A stretch of DNA of 64,000 bases from JABFRG01 sp046351415 (GTDB lineage Bacteria; Myxococcota_A; Polyangia; Polyangiales; Polyangiaceae). Positions 52,913-61,144 of this stretch are shown one piece after another (the first letter of the stretch is position 1; the number at the start of each line of letters is the position of its first letter). The stretch is from contig JAXLYO010000010.1 in NCBI GenBank assembly GCA_046351415.1, forward strand, positions 62,001-126,000, read 5' to 3'. The notes under the pieces are model-generated. The model ran no database searches, was not told the origin of the DNA, and was given only the letters and a program-made list of their open reading frames with translations. The position numbers and the translations under genes are program-made.

Positions 52913-53524
52913 ATGAAAAAGACGCTGCAATCCTTGGTCGCCGTTCTTTCTGGAGCCATGTTGTTCGCATGCGCATCCGGCGAGGCCGAGGTGACCGCGG
53001 AAGACAACCTCGACTTCACTGCAGGCGAGACCTTCAAGCTCTATGAATCGAGAACGACGGTGCCCGATTCGTTCTGCGACAAGCACAAGCTTCTCACGAT
53101 GGGCAAAGCGACCTCCGGAGGCCGCACCGTCACGTTCGAGTCGAAGATCGGGGGAACGTGCTCGCTTGCTGCGCGCCCCGACAAGACGCAGTTCGTGGTC
53201 AAGAAGACGACCACCGACAACTGTGGTGCCGTCAGGTACGAGGGTACCGGACAGGCGGCGTCGCAGGACACAGCAACTGCTCCTACGGCGTCCATCGTCA
53301 TCCTCGATCAGCGAAAGAGGCGCTGCCCTGGTGAGCGCGCGCGCCTCGAAGTGTCCATCAACGACGCCCTACCCTTGTATGCGCCACAAGCCGTTCCGGC
53401 ACGCCCCGTGTGCACCGTCGGTCCCCATACCTACGCCGAAGGCGAAAAGTTCAAGGACCGCTGCAACACCTGCACGTGCAACGCAGTGAATGCAGTGTCC
53501 TGCACCGACCTCGTTTGCCTCTGA
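52913..53524 (+). CDS. Lipoprotein with C-terminal VWC/pacifastin-like Cys module
   Basis: 203 residues from ATG at 52913; an ATG two codons earlier (52907) is closer to the GGAGAG site, so either could be used. The signal ends SGAMLFACASG. A strand-rich domain (25-150) with four Cys precedes a C-terminal module with CTVGPHTYAEGEKF, DRCNTCTC and SCTDLVC, spaced as in von Willebrand C or pacifastin-type domains. These usually bind proteins or inhibit proteases. It follows the 568-residue secreted protein by 15 bases. Confidence 0.7.
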   Translation: MKKTLQSLVAVLSGAMLFACASGEAEVTAEDNLDFTAGETFKLYESRTTVPDSFCDKHKLLTMGKATSGGRTVTFESKIGGTCSLAARPDKTQFVVKKTTTDNCGAVRYEGTGQAASQDTATAPTASIVILDQRKRRCPGERARLEVSINDALPLYAPQAVPARPVCTVGPHTYAEGEKFKDRCNTCTCNAVNAVSCTDLVCL

Positions 53525-53581
53525 CGCGGGGAGCATCTCGATACGTCCCGACGCCGTGCTGAGCCCCCAATCGCGAGGGAC

Positions 53582-54847
53582 TCAGTCGGCGTGGTAGAGA
53601 ATGCGCTCCCAGCCGCCGCCGATCCCATTGTCACGACCGCATCGCCAACCGTCATCGCTCGACGCGCCGTTCGTATGGGTGCACATACGCTTATCGCCTT
53701 GTCCGACGCCCACCTCGGCCGAGCCAGGGTAAGAATCGACCCAGTCGCAGCTATCGCGGTCGATGGTTGCACCGACGGGCAAGAAGCCGAAGGATGCGTT
53801 GTCGCTCCAGTACCAGCTCACGTTGTTCGCGTCGTGACGCGCGCCGCTGCCGTCACCCGTGTCGAAGAAGACGTCGGCGCGGGGCGCTTGGGCGAGCACC
53901 TGCAGGTTCGGCTGCCCGACTTGCCGGCACGCCATCATGATCTTGCTCTTCGAGCACGCAGCCTTGATGTTTGCGAGCGGTGTCGACTGGTTGAACTGCT
54001 CCTTGAAGCACTCGGTCCACCCATTCGTGGCGGTCGCGGCAGCGATGTCGGTACGCACGCCCGCGAAGACGTAGCGGTCGACGCAGACGCTGTTCGAACA
54101 ATAGGGCGTGGCAACCGGACAGACCTTTCCACAAGAACCGCAGTTGTTCGGGTCTTCGGCCACGTTGCTGCATACGCCACCGCACGCGAGCTCGTTTCCA
54201 TTGCAGCATAGGCCACCGGTACAGACCTTGGAGAGACCGCACACGTTGCCGCACGTGCCACAATTGGAGCGGTCCTCGGAGAGCTTGGCGCAATACGGCG
54301 CGACGGATCCGGCATCGGCGACGACGGAGGCATCGCCACTCGCATCGGCGCCTGCATCCGATGCTGGCTTCACGCCAGTGCAGGTGCTGTAGCCGGCAGT
54401 ACACGTGAGCTCACATTTGCCTGCAGAGCACACGTATCCGCTATCGCACTTCTTGCCGCATGCACCGCAGTTCTGATTGTCGGTCGCGGTGCTCACGCAG
54501 ATGTCTTTGCCACCTACGGAGCACTTCGTGCTGCCGGTGGGGCAGTCGGTGACACACTTGCCCTGCGCGCACATTTCGCCGGCGCCGCACTTCTTGCCGC
54601 ACGCCCCACAGTGTTCGTCGTTGGTCGCGGTGTCGACGCAATCGCCGCTACATACCGTCTTCGGCGAGGCACAGGCACCAGGGGTGCTGCCATCCGCATT
54701 GGTCTTGCCAGTATCGACGGACGTGGCGGCATCGTCGACGGTTCCGCCGCTCGTCGTGCCGCTGGAAGAGCAGGCCCACACGAACAGACCGACGATGGAT
54801 GTAAACGTGGCGGTAAAGGCAACGCGCGTTCGCGAGAAATCGGACAT
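53582..54847 (-). CDS. Lipoprotein with repeated Cys modules
   Basis: 421 residues from ATG at 54847. The signal ends GLFVWACSSS. An Asp/Thr-rich spacer leads to repeated Cys units of the CGACGKKC and CGTCGNVC type (about residues 80-265), separated by CVDTATNDEH-like links. The last about 150 residues form a distinct domain (YVFAGVRTDIAAATATNGWTE, RADVFFDTGDGSG, GWRCGRDNGIGGGWERI) with conserved Trp and Cys that looks like a carbohydrate-binding or tectonin-type unit but is not assigned. It is followed by the lipoprotein at 54890 with 42 bases between. Confidence 0.75.
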   Translation of the reverse strand: MSDFSRTRVAFTATFTSIVGLFVWACSSSGTTSGGTVDDAATSVDTGKTNADGSTPGACASPKTVCSGDCVDTATNDEHCGACGKKCGAGEMCAQGKCVTDCPTGSTKCSVGGKDICVSTATDNQNCGACGKKCDSGYVCSAGKCELTCTAGYSTCTGVKPASDAGADASGDASVVADAGSVAPYCAKLSEDRSNCGTCGNVCGLSKVCTGGLCCNGNELACGGVCSNVAEDPNNCGSCGKVCPVATPYCSNSVCVDRYVFAGVRTDIAAATATNGWTECFKEQFNQSTPLANIKAACSKSKIMMACRQVGQPNLQVLAQAPRADVFFDTGDGSGARHDANNVSWYWSDNASFGFLPVGATIDRDSCDWVDSYPGSAEVGVGQGDKRMCTHTNGASSDDGWRCGRDNGIGGGWERILYHAD

Positions 54848-54889
54848 TCCTCGACTAGACCGTGTTCGGGCCTCTGGGTCAAGCCCAGC

Positions 54890-55588
54890 TCAGTACGCAA
54901 ACGCGCCGGCCGCACGCAGACATGGTCCCACCTGGGCGCATGGAAGGGCACGACACGCATCAGCTTGCGCTCGGTACGCATCGGTCAACGCAACGAGACT
55001 CAAACAGAGGTCGTCTGCGAAGGGATTCGAGCATGACTTCCGCTTGGTGAGACAGTCCTGGACGTAAGGGACTTCCGGCCATGCGGGGTCCGATGCGACG
55101 AAGCCGTCGACGATGCATTCGTCTGGGGACGACGTGCATGCAAGGGCCGGATAGCAAGCATTGAACGCGTCGGCATACTCGTCGCGCCAGAACGAAGCGA
55201 GCGGCGTCGCCTCGGCGAGACACGGCGCTCCGCCATTGCTGCATGCCGAAATGTTCTTCGAGCACCGTGCGGCGAAATCACAGAGAGGCGTGCAGTATTT
55301 CTCCGCGTTGATCGCGCCGGTCGTGAGAGGCCCTCCGTCGGGGCTCGCGTCCTTCTTTCCGCTATCACCGACTTTTGCGTCCGACAGTCGGGCATCACCT
55401 TGCGGTGAGCTTCCATCGAGGTTCGCGTCGGTTTCCGGATGCAAGGGATCCACGACGGGAGCGGCGTCCGCGTGGACTCCTCCATCTGCGCTCTCGATCG
55501 ACACGATGCTCGTCCCGCACGCGAGCCCGAAGAAGACGACCGGGGGGAGAATGCCGAGAAGAGGAAAGAACCGACGTGAAACTGGCAT
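54890..55588 (-). CDS. Cys-rich lipoprotein
   Basis: 232 residues from ATG at 55588. The signal ends PVVFFGLACGTS. An acidic low-complexity spacer (about 32-90) comes next, then a compact domain with about 14 Cys: EKYCTPLCDFAARCSKNISACS, CYPALACTSSPDECI, DCLTKRKSCSNPF and CRALPCAQVGPCL. The spacing suggests a disulfide-rich helical bundle. No family name can be given. It is on the same strand as the modular lipoprotein downstream. Confidence 0.7.
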   Translation of the reverse strand: MPVSRRFFPLLGILPPVVFFGLACGTSIVSIESADGGVHADAAPVVDPLHPETDANLDGSSPQGDARLSDAKVGDSGKKDASPDGGPLTTGAINAEKYCTPLCDFAARCSKNISACSNGGAPCLAEATPLASFWRDEYADAFNACYPALACTSSPDECIVDGFVASDPAWPEVPYVQDCLTKRKSCSNPFADDLCLSLVALTDAYRAQADACRALPCAQVGPCLRAAGAFAY

Positions 55589-55744
55589 GACGTGCCTCCA
55601 GTGTCAGTTTCGTAGCACTATGGGCGACATGGTGCCAGTTTGGACGGTCTGATCCAGCTCTCGAGGGATCACGCAGGTCACGAAGTTGGATTCGGAACGC
55701 TCGGCGCCAGGATCGAATTCTCGCGTGCACGCAACTATCCGTCG

Positions 55745-57172
55745 CTATTGGATTGCGAAGCGATCGTTCGATCGGCGACGACGCATTCGTTGCTGCATAC
55801 ACGCAAAGGCCGGATGGCAGCGCTCGCGTTCGCGCGCCCATGCATTTGCGGTGCGGAGGTTCGACGTGATGCTTTGCGTAGGGGTGCGTGCGGTTGCTTT
55901 GCTGCAAATGGCCCTCAGGCCACATAGGACGTGGTCCCACGTGGCGGGAATCGTCCCCAGTCCACTTGCGATCGAAAGCGCAATGCCTGCCCACCCGCCG
56001 AGCAGCGACAGCGGCTGGAGCTCTTCGTAGCCACTCCGCTCTGGCAGGAAATGCAGCTGCCGATTCTTCGACCAAGCGAGGACATCGTTCGCCCAGAATT
56101 CAAGCGCCGGAAGCAGCCGCTCGTCTCTCGTCACACCGTAGAGTACTGCCAGGCAGTGGAAGTTCCCGGCCGCCCCATGACACAGCGAAGCGTCCACGAC
56201 GAGCGTCTGTTGGGCGGACCGATGGCCCTCGGCACAGCGAACGACGAGACGTTCGATGTCGTTCGCGAACCCTACGTTTTGGCTCACAGCATGGGCCCTT
56301 GCCAGTACGAGCGCGATACCCGGGTCGCCGTAGCACCATCCGAAGCGCGCAGACACCGTGCGCGCGCCGAGCCAGCCTCCGAGGTCGTCGAGAGCGGCGA
56401 TGGGCAACGACGCCGGGAAGATGGAGCCCGTCGCGGCCGCGCGCCCCACAGCGGCGGCGCCCACGTCGACCACGAGTCGCACGAGGCCCTGCGCGACGGG
56501 TTCGAGCGCCTTCGAGCGAAGAAGAGGACCGAGCAAACCGACCCCATGCGCCGTACCCATGTTGATCGCTTCCCCGTAGTGCTCGATATCGAGCGGGCCG
56601 TGGGCGCGAAAGTACGCGTAGCCGCTCACCTCCTGCGCGCTCGAACGAAGCAAGCGCTCGCACGCGACGCGCAGGGTCTCGGCGGTTTCTCCGGGTTCGC
56701 CTTGTGCCATCGCGAGAACCCCGCCCCAGCCGTGCAGGAGGTCGTACGTCTCCTCGAGCGTGGCCGGCTCCGACTTCGAGCACTCGACGGCGCGCTCTTC
56801 GAGATCGGCGAGGACAGAGCCCAGCAGCGACGTACGAATGTGCTCGGAGAGTGAAACGCCAAAGAGCTCTGCGGCGACGCGATGGCTTGCCACGAGACCG
56901 GTGAGCCCTTCGTAGAGCCCTCCCGAGTCCGGGTCGCAATGGAGCGCGTACTCCATGCCACGTCTCGCGACACTGCGTAGATTCTCGCGCACTTCTGCAT
57001 CGCGTGTCAGCTCCGCGCACGCGAAGAGCGCTAGGCTTGCGTTCTCGATGCGCGCCGATGTCTCAGAGGGTGGGTGCCCGAGTTGGCTCTCGATCGCAGA
57101 AGACAGCTCGGGAGCAACCTTTTCGCACACGAAGTCGCGCAGCGCGCGTTGCGTTTCCGCACGGAGCAACAT
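55745..57172 (-). CDS. LanC-type lanthionine synthetase cyclase, catalytic residues complete
   Basis: 475 residues from ATG at 57172; the frame is open for 75 more codons upstream but these lack the fold's start and run through the divergent promoter. LanC enzymes add Cys thiols to dehydroalanine/dehydrobutyrine in a zinc-dependent toroidal barrel. The residues match NisC: His209 in GTAHG, Cys280 in GWCYGDPG (zinc), Cys331 and His332 in LCHGAAG (zinc). GLYEGLTGL, LLHGWGGV and GGWAGIALS are further barrel repeats. No LanB dehydratase or precursor lies beside it, so it is an orphan in this window. The C-terminus (about 440-475) is an unusual basic, Arg-rich tail. Confidence 0.85.
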   Translation of the reverse strand: MLLRAETQRALRDFVCEKVAPELSSAIESQLGHPPSETSARIENASLALFACAELTRDAEVRENLRSVARRGMEYALHCDPDSGGLYEGLTGLVASHRVAAELFGVSLSEHIRTSLLGSVLADLEERAVECSKSEPATLEETYDLLHGWGGVLAMAQGEPGETAETLRVACERLLRSSAQEVSGYAYFRAHGPLDIEHYGEAINMGTAHGVGLLGPLLRSKALEPVAQGLVRLVVDVGAAAVGRAAATGSIFPASLPIAALDDLGGWLGARTVSARFGWCYGDPGIALVLARAHAVSQNVGFANDIERLVVRCAEGHRSAQQTLVVDASLCHGAAGNFHCLAVLYGVTRDERLLPALEFWANDVLAWSKNRQLHFLPERSGYEELQPLSLLGGWAGIALSIASGLGTIPATWDHVLCGLRAICSKATARTPTQSITSNLRTANAWARERERCHPAFACMQQRMRRRRSNDRFAIQ

Positions 57173-57225
57173 GGCTTCATTGTCCCATAGGGCAACCCCC
57201 GGAAACAATGGGCCGCAGCCCCCCT

Positions 57226-57253
57226 TCGTACCCCCTCGATCGTACCCCCTCGA
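57226..57253. repeat. 14-bp perfect tandem repeat in the LanC promoter region
   Basis: TCGTACCCCCTCGA occurs twice with no gap (57226-57239, 57240-57253), 54-81 bases upstream of the LanC start. It may be a pair of binding sites or slippage of a short sequence. It lies in the same gap as the operator-like palindrome. Confidence 0.6.
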
Positions 57254-57280
57254 TGAAAACCGACAATTCACGCGCCCCCA

Positions 57281-57337
57281 AAAACACGAATTACATGTCG
57301 TGTTTTCATTGACACGAATCTGCAAGCGCATAAGGTA
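57281..57337 (+). promoter_or_regulatory. Operator-like palindrome and promoter between LanC and methyltransferase genes
   Basis: AAAACACGA (57281-57289) and TCGTGTTTT (57298-57306) are perfect 9-bp arms around 8 bases. Two bases further is TTGACA (57309-57314), a consensus -35 box, and after 16 bases TAAGGT (57331-57336), a plausible -10. Transcription would run toward the methyltransferase at 57378. The palindrome also sits near the LanC start on the other strand, so it could control both. Confidence 0.55.
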
Positions 57338-57377
57338 AAGGTCTCTCGTCAGACAACCAGGCACCTTCCGAGGAAGC

Positions 57378-58037
57378 ATGAACACATCCAAGGTCACCCC
57401 CGATAGAACCGCTGACTTCTTCCACGGCTATGCGGGCGGTTTCAACGCCATCTACGGCAACACCAACAACTGGTTCAACACGGCCATCAACACGGCCTTC
57501 CGTGGAGCGATGCGCGAGCGGTTCGAACGCTCCGTCGCCGGATGTTCCCCAACCATCGGCGCCACGATCTTGGATGTTGGATGCGGCCCTGGGCACTACG
57601 GCGTCGCACTTGCACAGCGAGGCGCAAAGGAAGTCGTTGGAATCGATTTCGCCCCTGGCATGCTCGCGACGGCCAAAGCCAATGCGACCAAGGCAGGTGT
57701 CGAAGACAAGTGCTCGTTCATCCAGGGTGACTTCGTCGCACACGCGTTCGATCGCACGTTCGACTTTTCAATCTACACCGGCTTCATGGACTACATGCGC
57801 GACCCGGTTGCCGTCGTTCGCAAGGCCGCGAGCCTCACGACGAAGAAGGCGTTTTTCAGCTTTCCTTCGGACGAAGGCTTCCTCGCGTGGCAGCGCAAGA
57901 TGCGATACAAGCTTCGCTGCGACCTCTATCTGTACTCGCAGCGGCATGTCGAGGCGATCATGCAGCACACCGGCAAGCCCTTCGTGGTCGAGAACATCGG
58001 TCGAGACTACTTCGTCACATTGATGATGGGTTCGTGA
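57378..58037 (+). CDS. SAM-dependent methyltransferase
   Basis: 219 residues from ATG at 57378, preceded by GAGGAAGC. The class I Rossmann fold is shown by ILDVGCGPGHYGVALAQRGA (SAM motif I), VVGIDFAPGML, and a downstream FDFSIYTGFMDYM. Length and motif order fit Methyltransf_25 type enzymes, and the substrate cannot be told from sequence. Because it is divergent from LanC and shares an apparent operator, a role in modifying a small peptide or lipid is possible, but this is speculative. Confidence 0.85.
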   Translation: MNTSKVTPDRTADFFHGYAGGFNAIYGNTNNWFNTAINTAFRGAMRERFERSVAGCSPTIGATILDVGCGPGHYGVALAQRGAKEVVGIDFAPGMLATAKANATKAGVEDKCSFIQGDFVAHAFDRTFDFSIYTGFMDYMRDPVAVVRKAASLTTKKAFFSFPSDEGFLAWQRKMRYKLRCDLYLYSQRHVEAIMQHTGKPFVVENIGRDYFVTLMMGS

Positions 58038-58125
58038 CCGTTCGCCGCGCGTTCCAGCTGGGGCGCGACGAACGACATCGCGGAATTCTTCGATGTGGTG
58101 CACCATGTTCCGGAGAGGTGCATCC

Positions 58126-58482
58126 ATGAGCGAACGTCACTACGAGGGAAGTTGCCAGTGTGGAGCCGTGAAGTTCGAGGTCGACGTCGATCTCGACAAA
58201 GCCATCACGTGCAATTGCTCACGTTGTCAGAGACTCGGCAGCATTCTTGCTTTCACGCCGCGTGAGAAATTCAAGCTAGCCCAAGGCGAGAACAACCTCA
58301 CCGAGTACCAGTTCAACAAGCATCAGATTCACCACTTGTTCTGCAAGACCTGCGGTATCCAGAGCTTCGCCTATGGGCAGATGCCCGACGGAACCAAGAT
58401 GGCTGCGGTGAACGCGAACTGCCTCGATGGGGTCGAACCGCGAAAGCTGTCGCCTCATCACGTCGACGGCCGAAGCGCATGA
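58126..58482 (+). CDS. GFA-family zinc protein (CENP-V/glutathione-dependent formaldehyde-activating type)
   Basis: 118 residues from ATG at 58126; an ATG 11 codons upstream is less likely as it adds a non-conserved end. The GFA domain has its zinc cysteines in three places: SCQCGAVKFEV, CNCSRCQRLG and FCKTCGIQSF. Members bind zinc and glutathione or related thiols; the specific reaction is unknown. It follows the methyltransferase by 88 bases on the same strand. Confidence 0.88.
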   Translation: MSERHYEGSCQCGAVKFEVDVDLDKAITCNCSRCQRLGSILAFTPREKFKLAQGENNLTEYQFNKHQIHHLFCKTCGIQSFAYGQMPDGTKMAAVNANCLDGVEPRKLSPHHVDGRSA

Positions 58483-58522
58483 AGAGGCGCCCCGCGCCCT
58501 CCCTTCCACTCCGGGTCCATCG

Positions 58523-59419
58523 TCACGGATTGCAGTCGAAGAGCAGCTTCGGGCGCTTCGACGCGTCCGGTTCCTCGTGCGAGTAGAACGAGAAGCCCGA
58601 ATTCGGGGCGAGCGGCGGCAGATACACGGACACCTTCGTACCGGAAACGGCCGGCCCCAGGAGCGCCGCGGAGATCGGAATGTCGAGGTCACCCGTGTGG
58701 ACCGCACCGTTTGCGAAATCCTTCGTGGCGCTCGTTCCGCAGGTCGCGGTGAACGTTCCGGCCGGCCACTCGACATTGCCTGCCGGGTCTTGATGCGTGT
58801 AACTTGCACATGATAGCGTGGGCGCTTCCGCCCAGGCGCTCGTGAGCGGACAGGCTTGGAACGCGAACATGCAGTTGTTGATCTCGTTCCCGGGAGGCCC
58901 AATCAGGCACGGGGCCTGTCCTGCATTGGCGGTCGATGTTTTGAGGGTGAGACGGACTCGCACGTTCTGCACGGTTCCCGCTGCGAGCTTGGCCGCCGCC
59001 GAAGCGCTCAAGTCGAACTTCACGTAAGCGCGGCCCGCCACGTACTTCCCGGCGCTGACTGCGATGGAGCTGTCGGTACACGACTTCGCTTCCGGTGACC
59101 CCTGAGCAACGATGGCCCCTGTGTCTTCGACCGCATTCGCAACGAATGCCCCTACGCACATGACAGATGCATCCACACTCCCGTCCGTGGTCGATGCGTC
59201 GCTGACGACCGAGGCTTCCGATGCTTGTGAGGCATCCGTGGCCGGTGTCGCGGTGTCGCCGGAGGCATCGGTCGAAGCGCCGGCGTCCGGCGATGAACCG
59301 GAGACGATCGTGCAAGCCTGCAGGAGACCGAAGCCCATCCAGGACAAACACGACAAACACGACAAAGCCCGGGCGAATTTCACGGTCGTTCGAATTCGGG
59401 ATGCTGAATGCTGCGTCAT
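58523..59419 (-). CDS. Lipoprotein with DNRLRE/CBM-like domain
   Basis: 298 residues from ATG at 59419. The signal ends GFGLLQACTIV. An Asp/Ala/Ser spacer (DASGDTATPATDAS) leads into a strand-rich domain with YVKFDLSASAAAKLAAGTVQNVRVRLTLK, which matches the DNRLRE/CBM96-type pattern of proteins that bind polysaccharide or cap a repeated fold. Pairs of Cys and a C-terminal FYSHEEPDASKRPKLLFDC close it. Convergent with the GFA gene, 40 bases apart, and divergent from the M1 peptidase gene. Confidence 0.75.
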   Translation of the reverse strand: MTQHSASRIRTTVKFARALSCLSCLSWMGFGLLQACTIVSGSSPDAGASTDASGDTATPATDASQASEASVVSDASTTDGSVDASVMCVGAFVANAVEDTGAIVAQGSPEAKSCTDSSIAVSAGKYVAGRAYVKFDLSASAAAKLAAGTVQNVRVRLTLKTSTANAGQAPCLIGPPGNEINNCMFAFQACPLTSAWAEAPTLSCASYTHQDPAGNVEWPAGTFTATCGTSATKDFANGAVHTGDLDIPISAALLGPAVSGTKVSVYLPPLAPNSGFSFYSHEEPDASKRPKLLFDCNP

Positions 59420-59542
59420 CGAGATGGGAAGATAGCAGGATGTCCTTGTTGCGGTGAGTGAGAGATTGGGCCGCCTCCGGCCGCGTTCACGTCGCGCGAA
59501 TCCACCTGGAACGGCAGGCTTCGAAGCTGCTACGCTCTTTTC

Positions 59543-61036
59543 ATGGTCGCGCTGTCGTCCTTCCGAGGCTCCCGGGCGTGCCTGCTCGCGCTGAGTTTGG
59601 TCAGCTGCGTCGCCGCCTCGGACGCAGAGCCGGAAGAGCAAGACCTCTCCGAGGTGCGCTTCTACGGAGTTCCGATTCGTGGGTTCGATGCGTCGTTACC
59701 CGAAGTCGACGCCATCGGCTACGACCTCAAGCTCTCCCATCGCGGCGAAGTCTCTCGTCCACTCCTCAGTCGTCTCGGCGGCTCCGTGGGTCCCAGCGAG
59801 CGCGCAGTCGTTTTCGATGCATCTTGCACCGTTACCTATGTAGCCACCTCTGCGATCGAAGCCTTTCCGGTCAATTTCTTCCACGCTCGACTCAAGAACG
59901 TGAAGTGGCAGGGGCGCGCACTGACGACCAGCGCACTCGACCCCACCACACTCCGGGTAAACCTTGGGAAGCGCGTTGCGAAGGGCAAGGCAATCCAGAT
60001 CACGTTCGACTACGAGATCATCCCCAAAGAACTCGCGCGACTCACCTCGCAAACCCCGAGCGGGCTCATCGACACGGGCGACACGTTCTACACCGCCAGC
60101 TGGCCCACGAAGGGTCGCTATTGGTTGCCCCTACGCGACGCGCCGAAGGACGGTGCGATGTTTGCGGCAGCGCTCGACTTTCCGAGTGGCTACACCCTCG
60201 TCGCCAACGGCGACCTGCTTTCGCGCTCGACCGCGGGGGGCCGGAGCACCGCTACGTTCGTCGCGAAGAGCGTCATGCCACCGTACGACTTCTTTGTTGG
60301 GGCTTCGAAAGCATGGGTAGAGAGAGACCTCCCCTCCGCGCGCTCGGGCAAGAAGGTTGCAACTTACATGCGACGCGAACACGACGAGGCAGGCAGACCC
60401 ATGTTCGAGTTCATGCCTCGAGCCCTGGACTTCTACGAATCGCACTTCGGAGCGTTCCGCTTCGAGCGTGCCGGCTTCGTCGAAGCGCCTACGACGTGGG
60501 GCGGCGGCGGAATGGAGCACGCCACCATCGTCGCCATCGACCCGCTCAGCTTTGCCGAGAGAGACAAAGAACTCCGCCACACCGCCGCACACGAGCTCGC
60601 GCATCACTGGGGCGGAAACCTCCTACGTGTCGCTTTCTGGGCGGACCTCTGGCTGAGCGAGGGCTTCACCGACTACATGAGCTTTCGCTTCCTCGAGGAT
60701 GTCGACCCAGACGATGCCGCCCAACGTTGGAGAGACGCGAAGGACATCACACGCGAGATCACCCGGCGGCACCCCCTTCGCCCTACTGCCGACGACACCA
60801 ACGTCTCGGTCGTGTTCGATAGCCTTGTCTACAAGAAGGGAGCGTGGGTCCTTCAGGTCATCGAGAACAAGCTCGGCCGTACGAAGTTCGATGCCTTCCT
60901 TCGAGGCTGGTTCACGAGGAATGCCTTCTCCGCGGTCTCCACGCGTATGCTCCAAAGCGAACTCGAGCGAGAAACGAGCACTTCGTTCGACACTCTCTTC
61001 AAGAAGGCCGTCTACGGCACCGATTTGCCCGAGTAG
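59543..61036 (+). CDS. M1-family zinc aminopeptidase, secreted
   Basis: 497 residues from ATG at 59543. The signal ends LSLVSCVAAS, probably lipidated. The M1 gluzincin motif is complete: H350-ELAH354 and Glu373 18 residues on (WLSEGFTDY). The exopeptidase motif is GGMEH (322-326) where most M1 enzymes have GAMEN. The N-terminal saddle-like domain (40-230) and a short C-terminal helical domain are present, but the long ERAP-type C-terminus is absent, so it is a compact M1 as in LTA4 hydrolase-like or bacterial types. It likely trims peptides outside the cell. Confidence 0.88.
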   Translation: MVALSSFRGSRACLLALSLVSCVAASDAEPEEQDLSEVRFYGVPIRGFDASLPEVDAIGYDLKLSHRGEVSRPLLSRLGGSVGPSERAVVFDASCTVTYVATSAIEAFPVNFFHARLKNVKWQGRALTTSALDPTTLRVNLGKRVAKGKAIQITFDYEIIPKELARLTSQTPSGLIDTGDTFYTASWPTKGRYWLPLRDAPKDGAMFAAALDFPSGYTLVANGDLLSRSTAGGRSTATFVAKSVMPPYDFFVGASKAWVERDLPSARSGKKVATYMRREHDEAGRPMFEFMPRALDFYESHFGAFRFERAGFVEAPTTWGGGGMEHATIVAIDPLSFAERDKELRHTAAHELAHHWGGNLLRVAFWADLWLSEGFTDYMSFRFLEDVDPDDAAQRWRDAKDITREITRRHPLRPTADDTNVSVVFDSLVYKKGAWVLQVIENKLGRTKFDAFLRGWFTRNAFSAVSTRMLQSELERETSTSFDTLFKKAVYGTDLPE

Positions 61037-61144
61037 CCGCCTCCTCGCGCGTCCCGACGTCTGTTGGACGCGGTTGAGGGACGTCTCACTTTCGTATTCA
61101 CACCATCTTGAATCTTGCGCCGTGGTGCGGCGACAATTGCAGAC

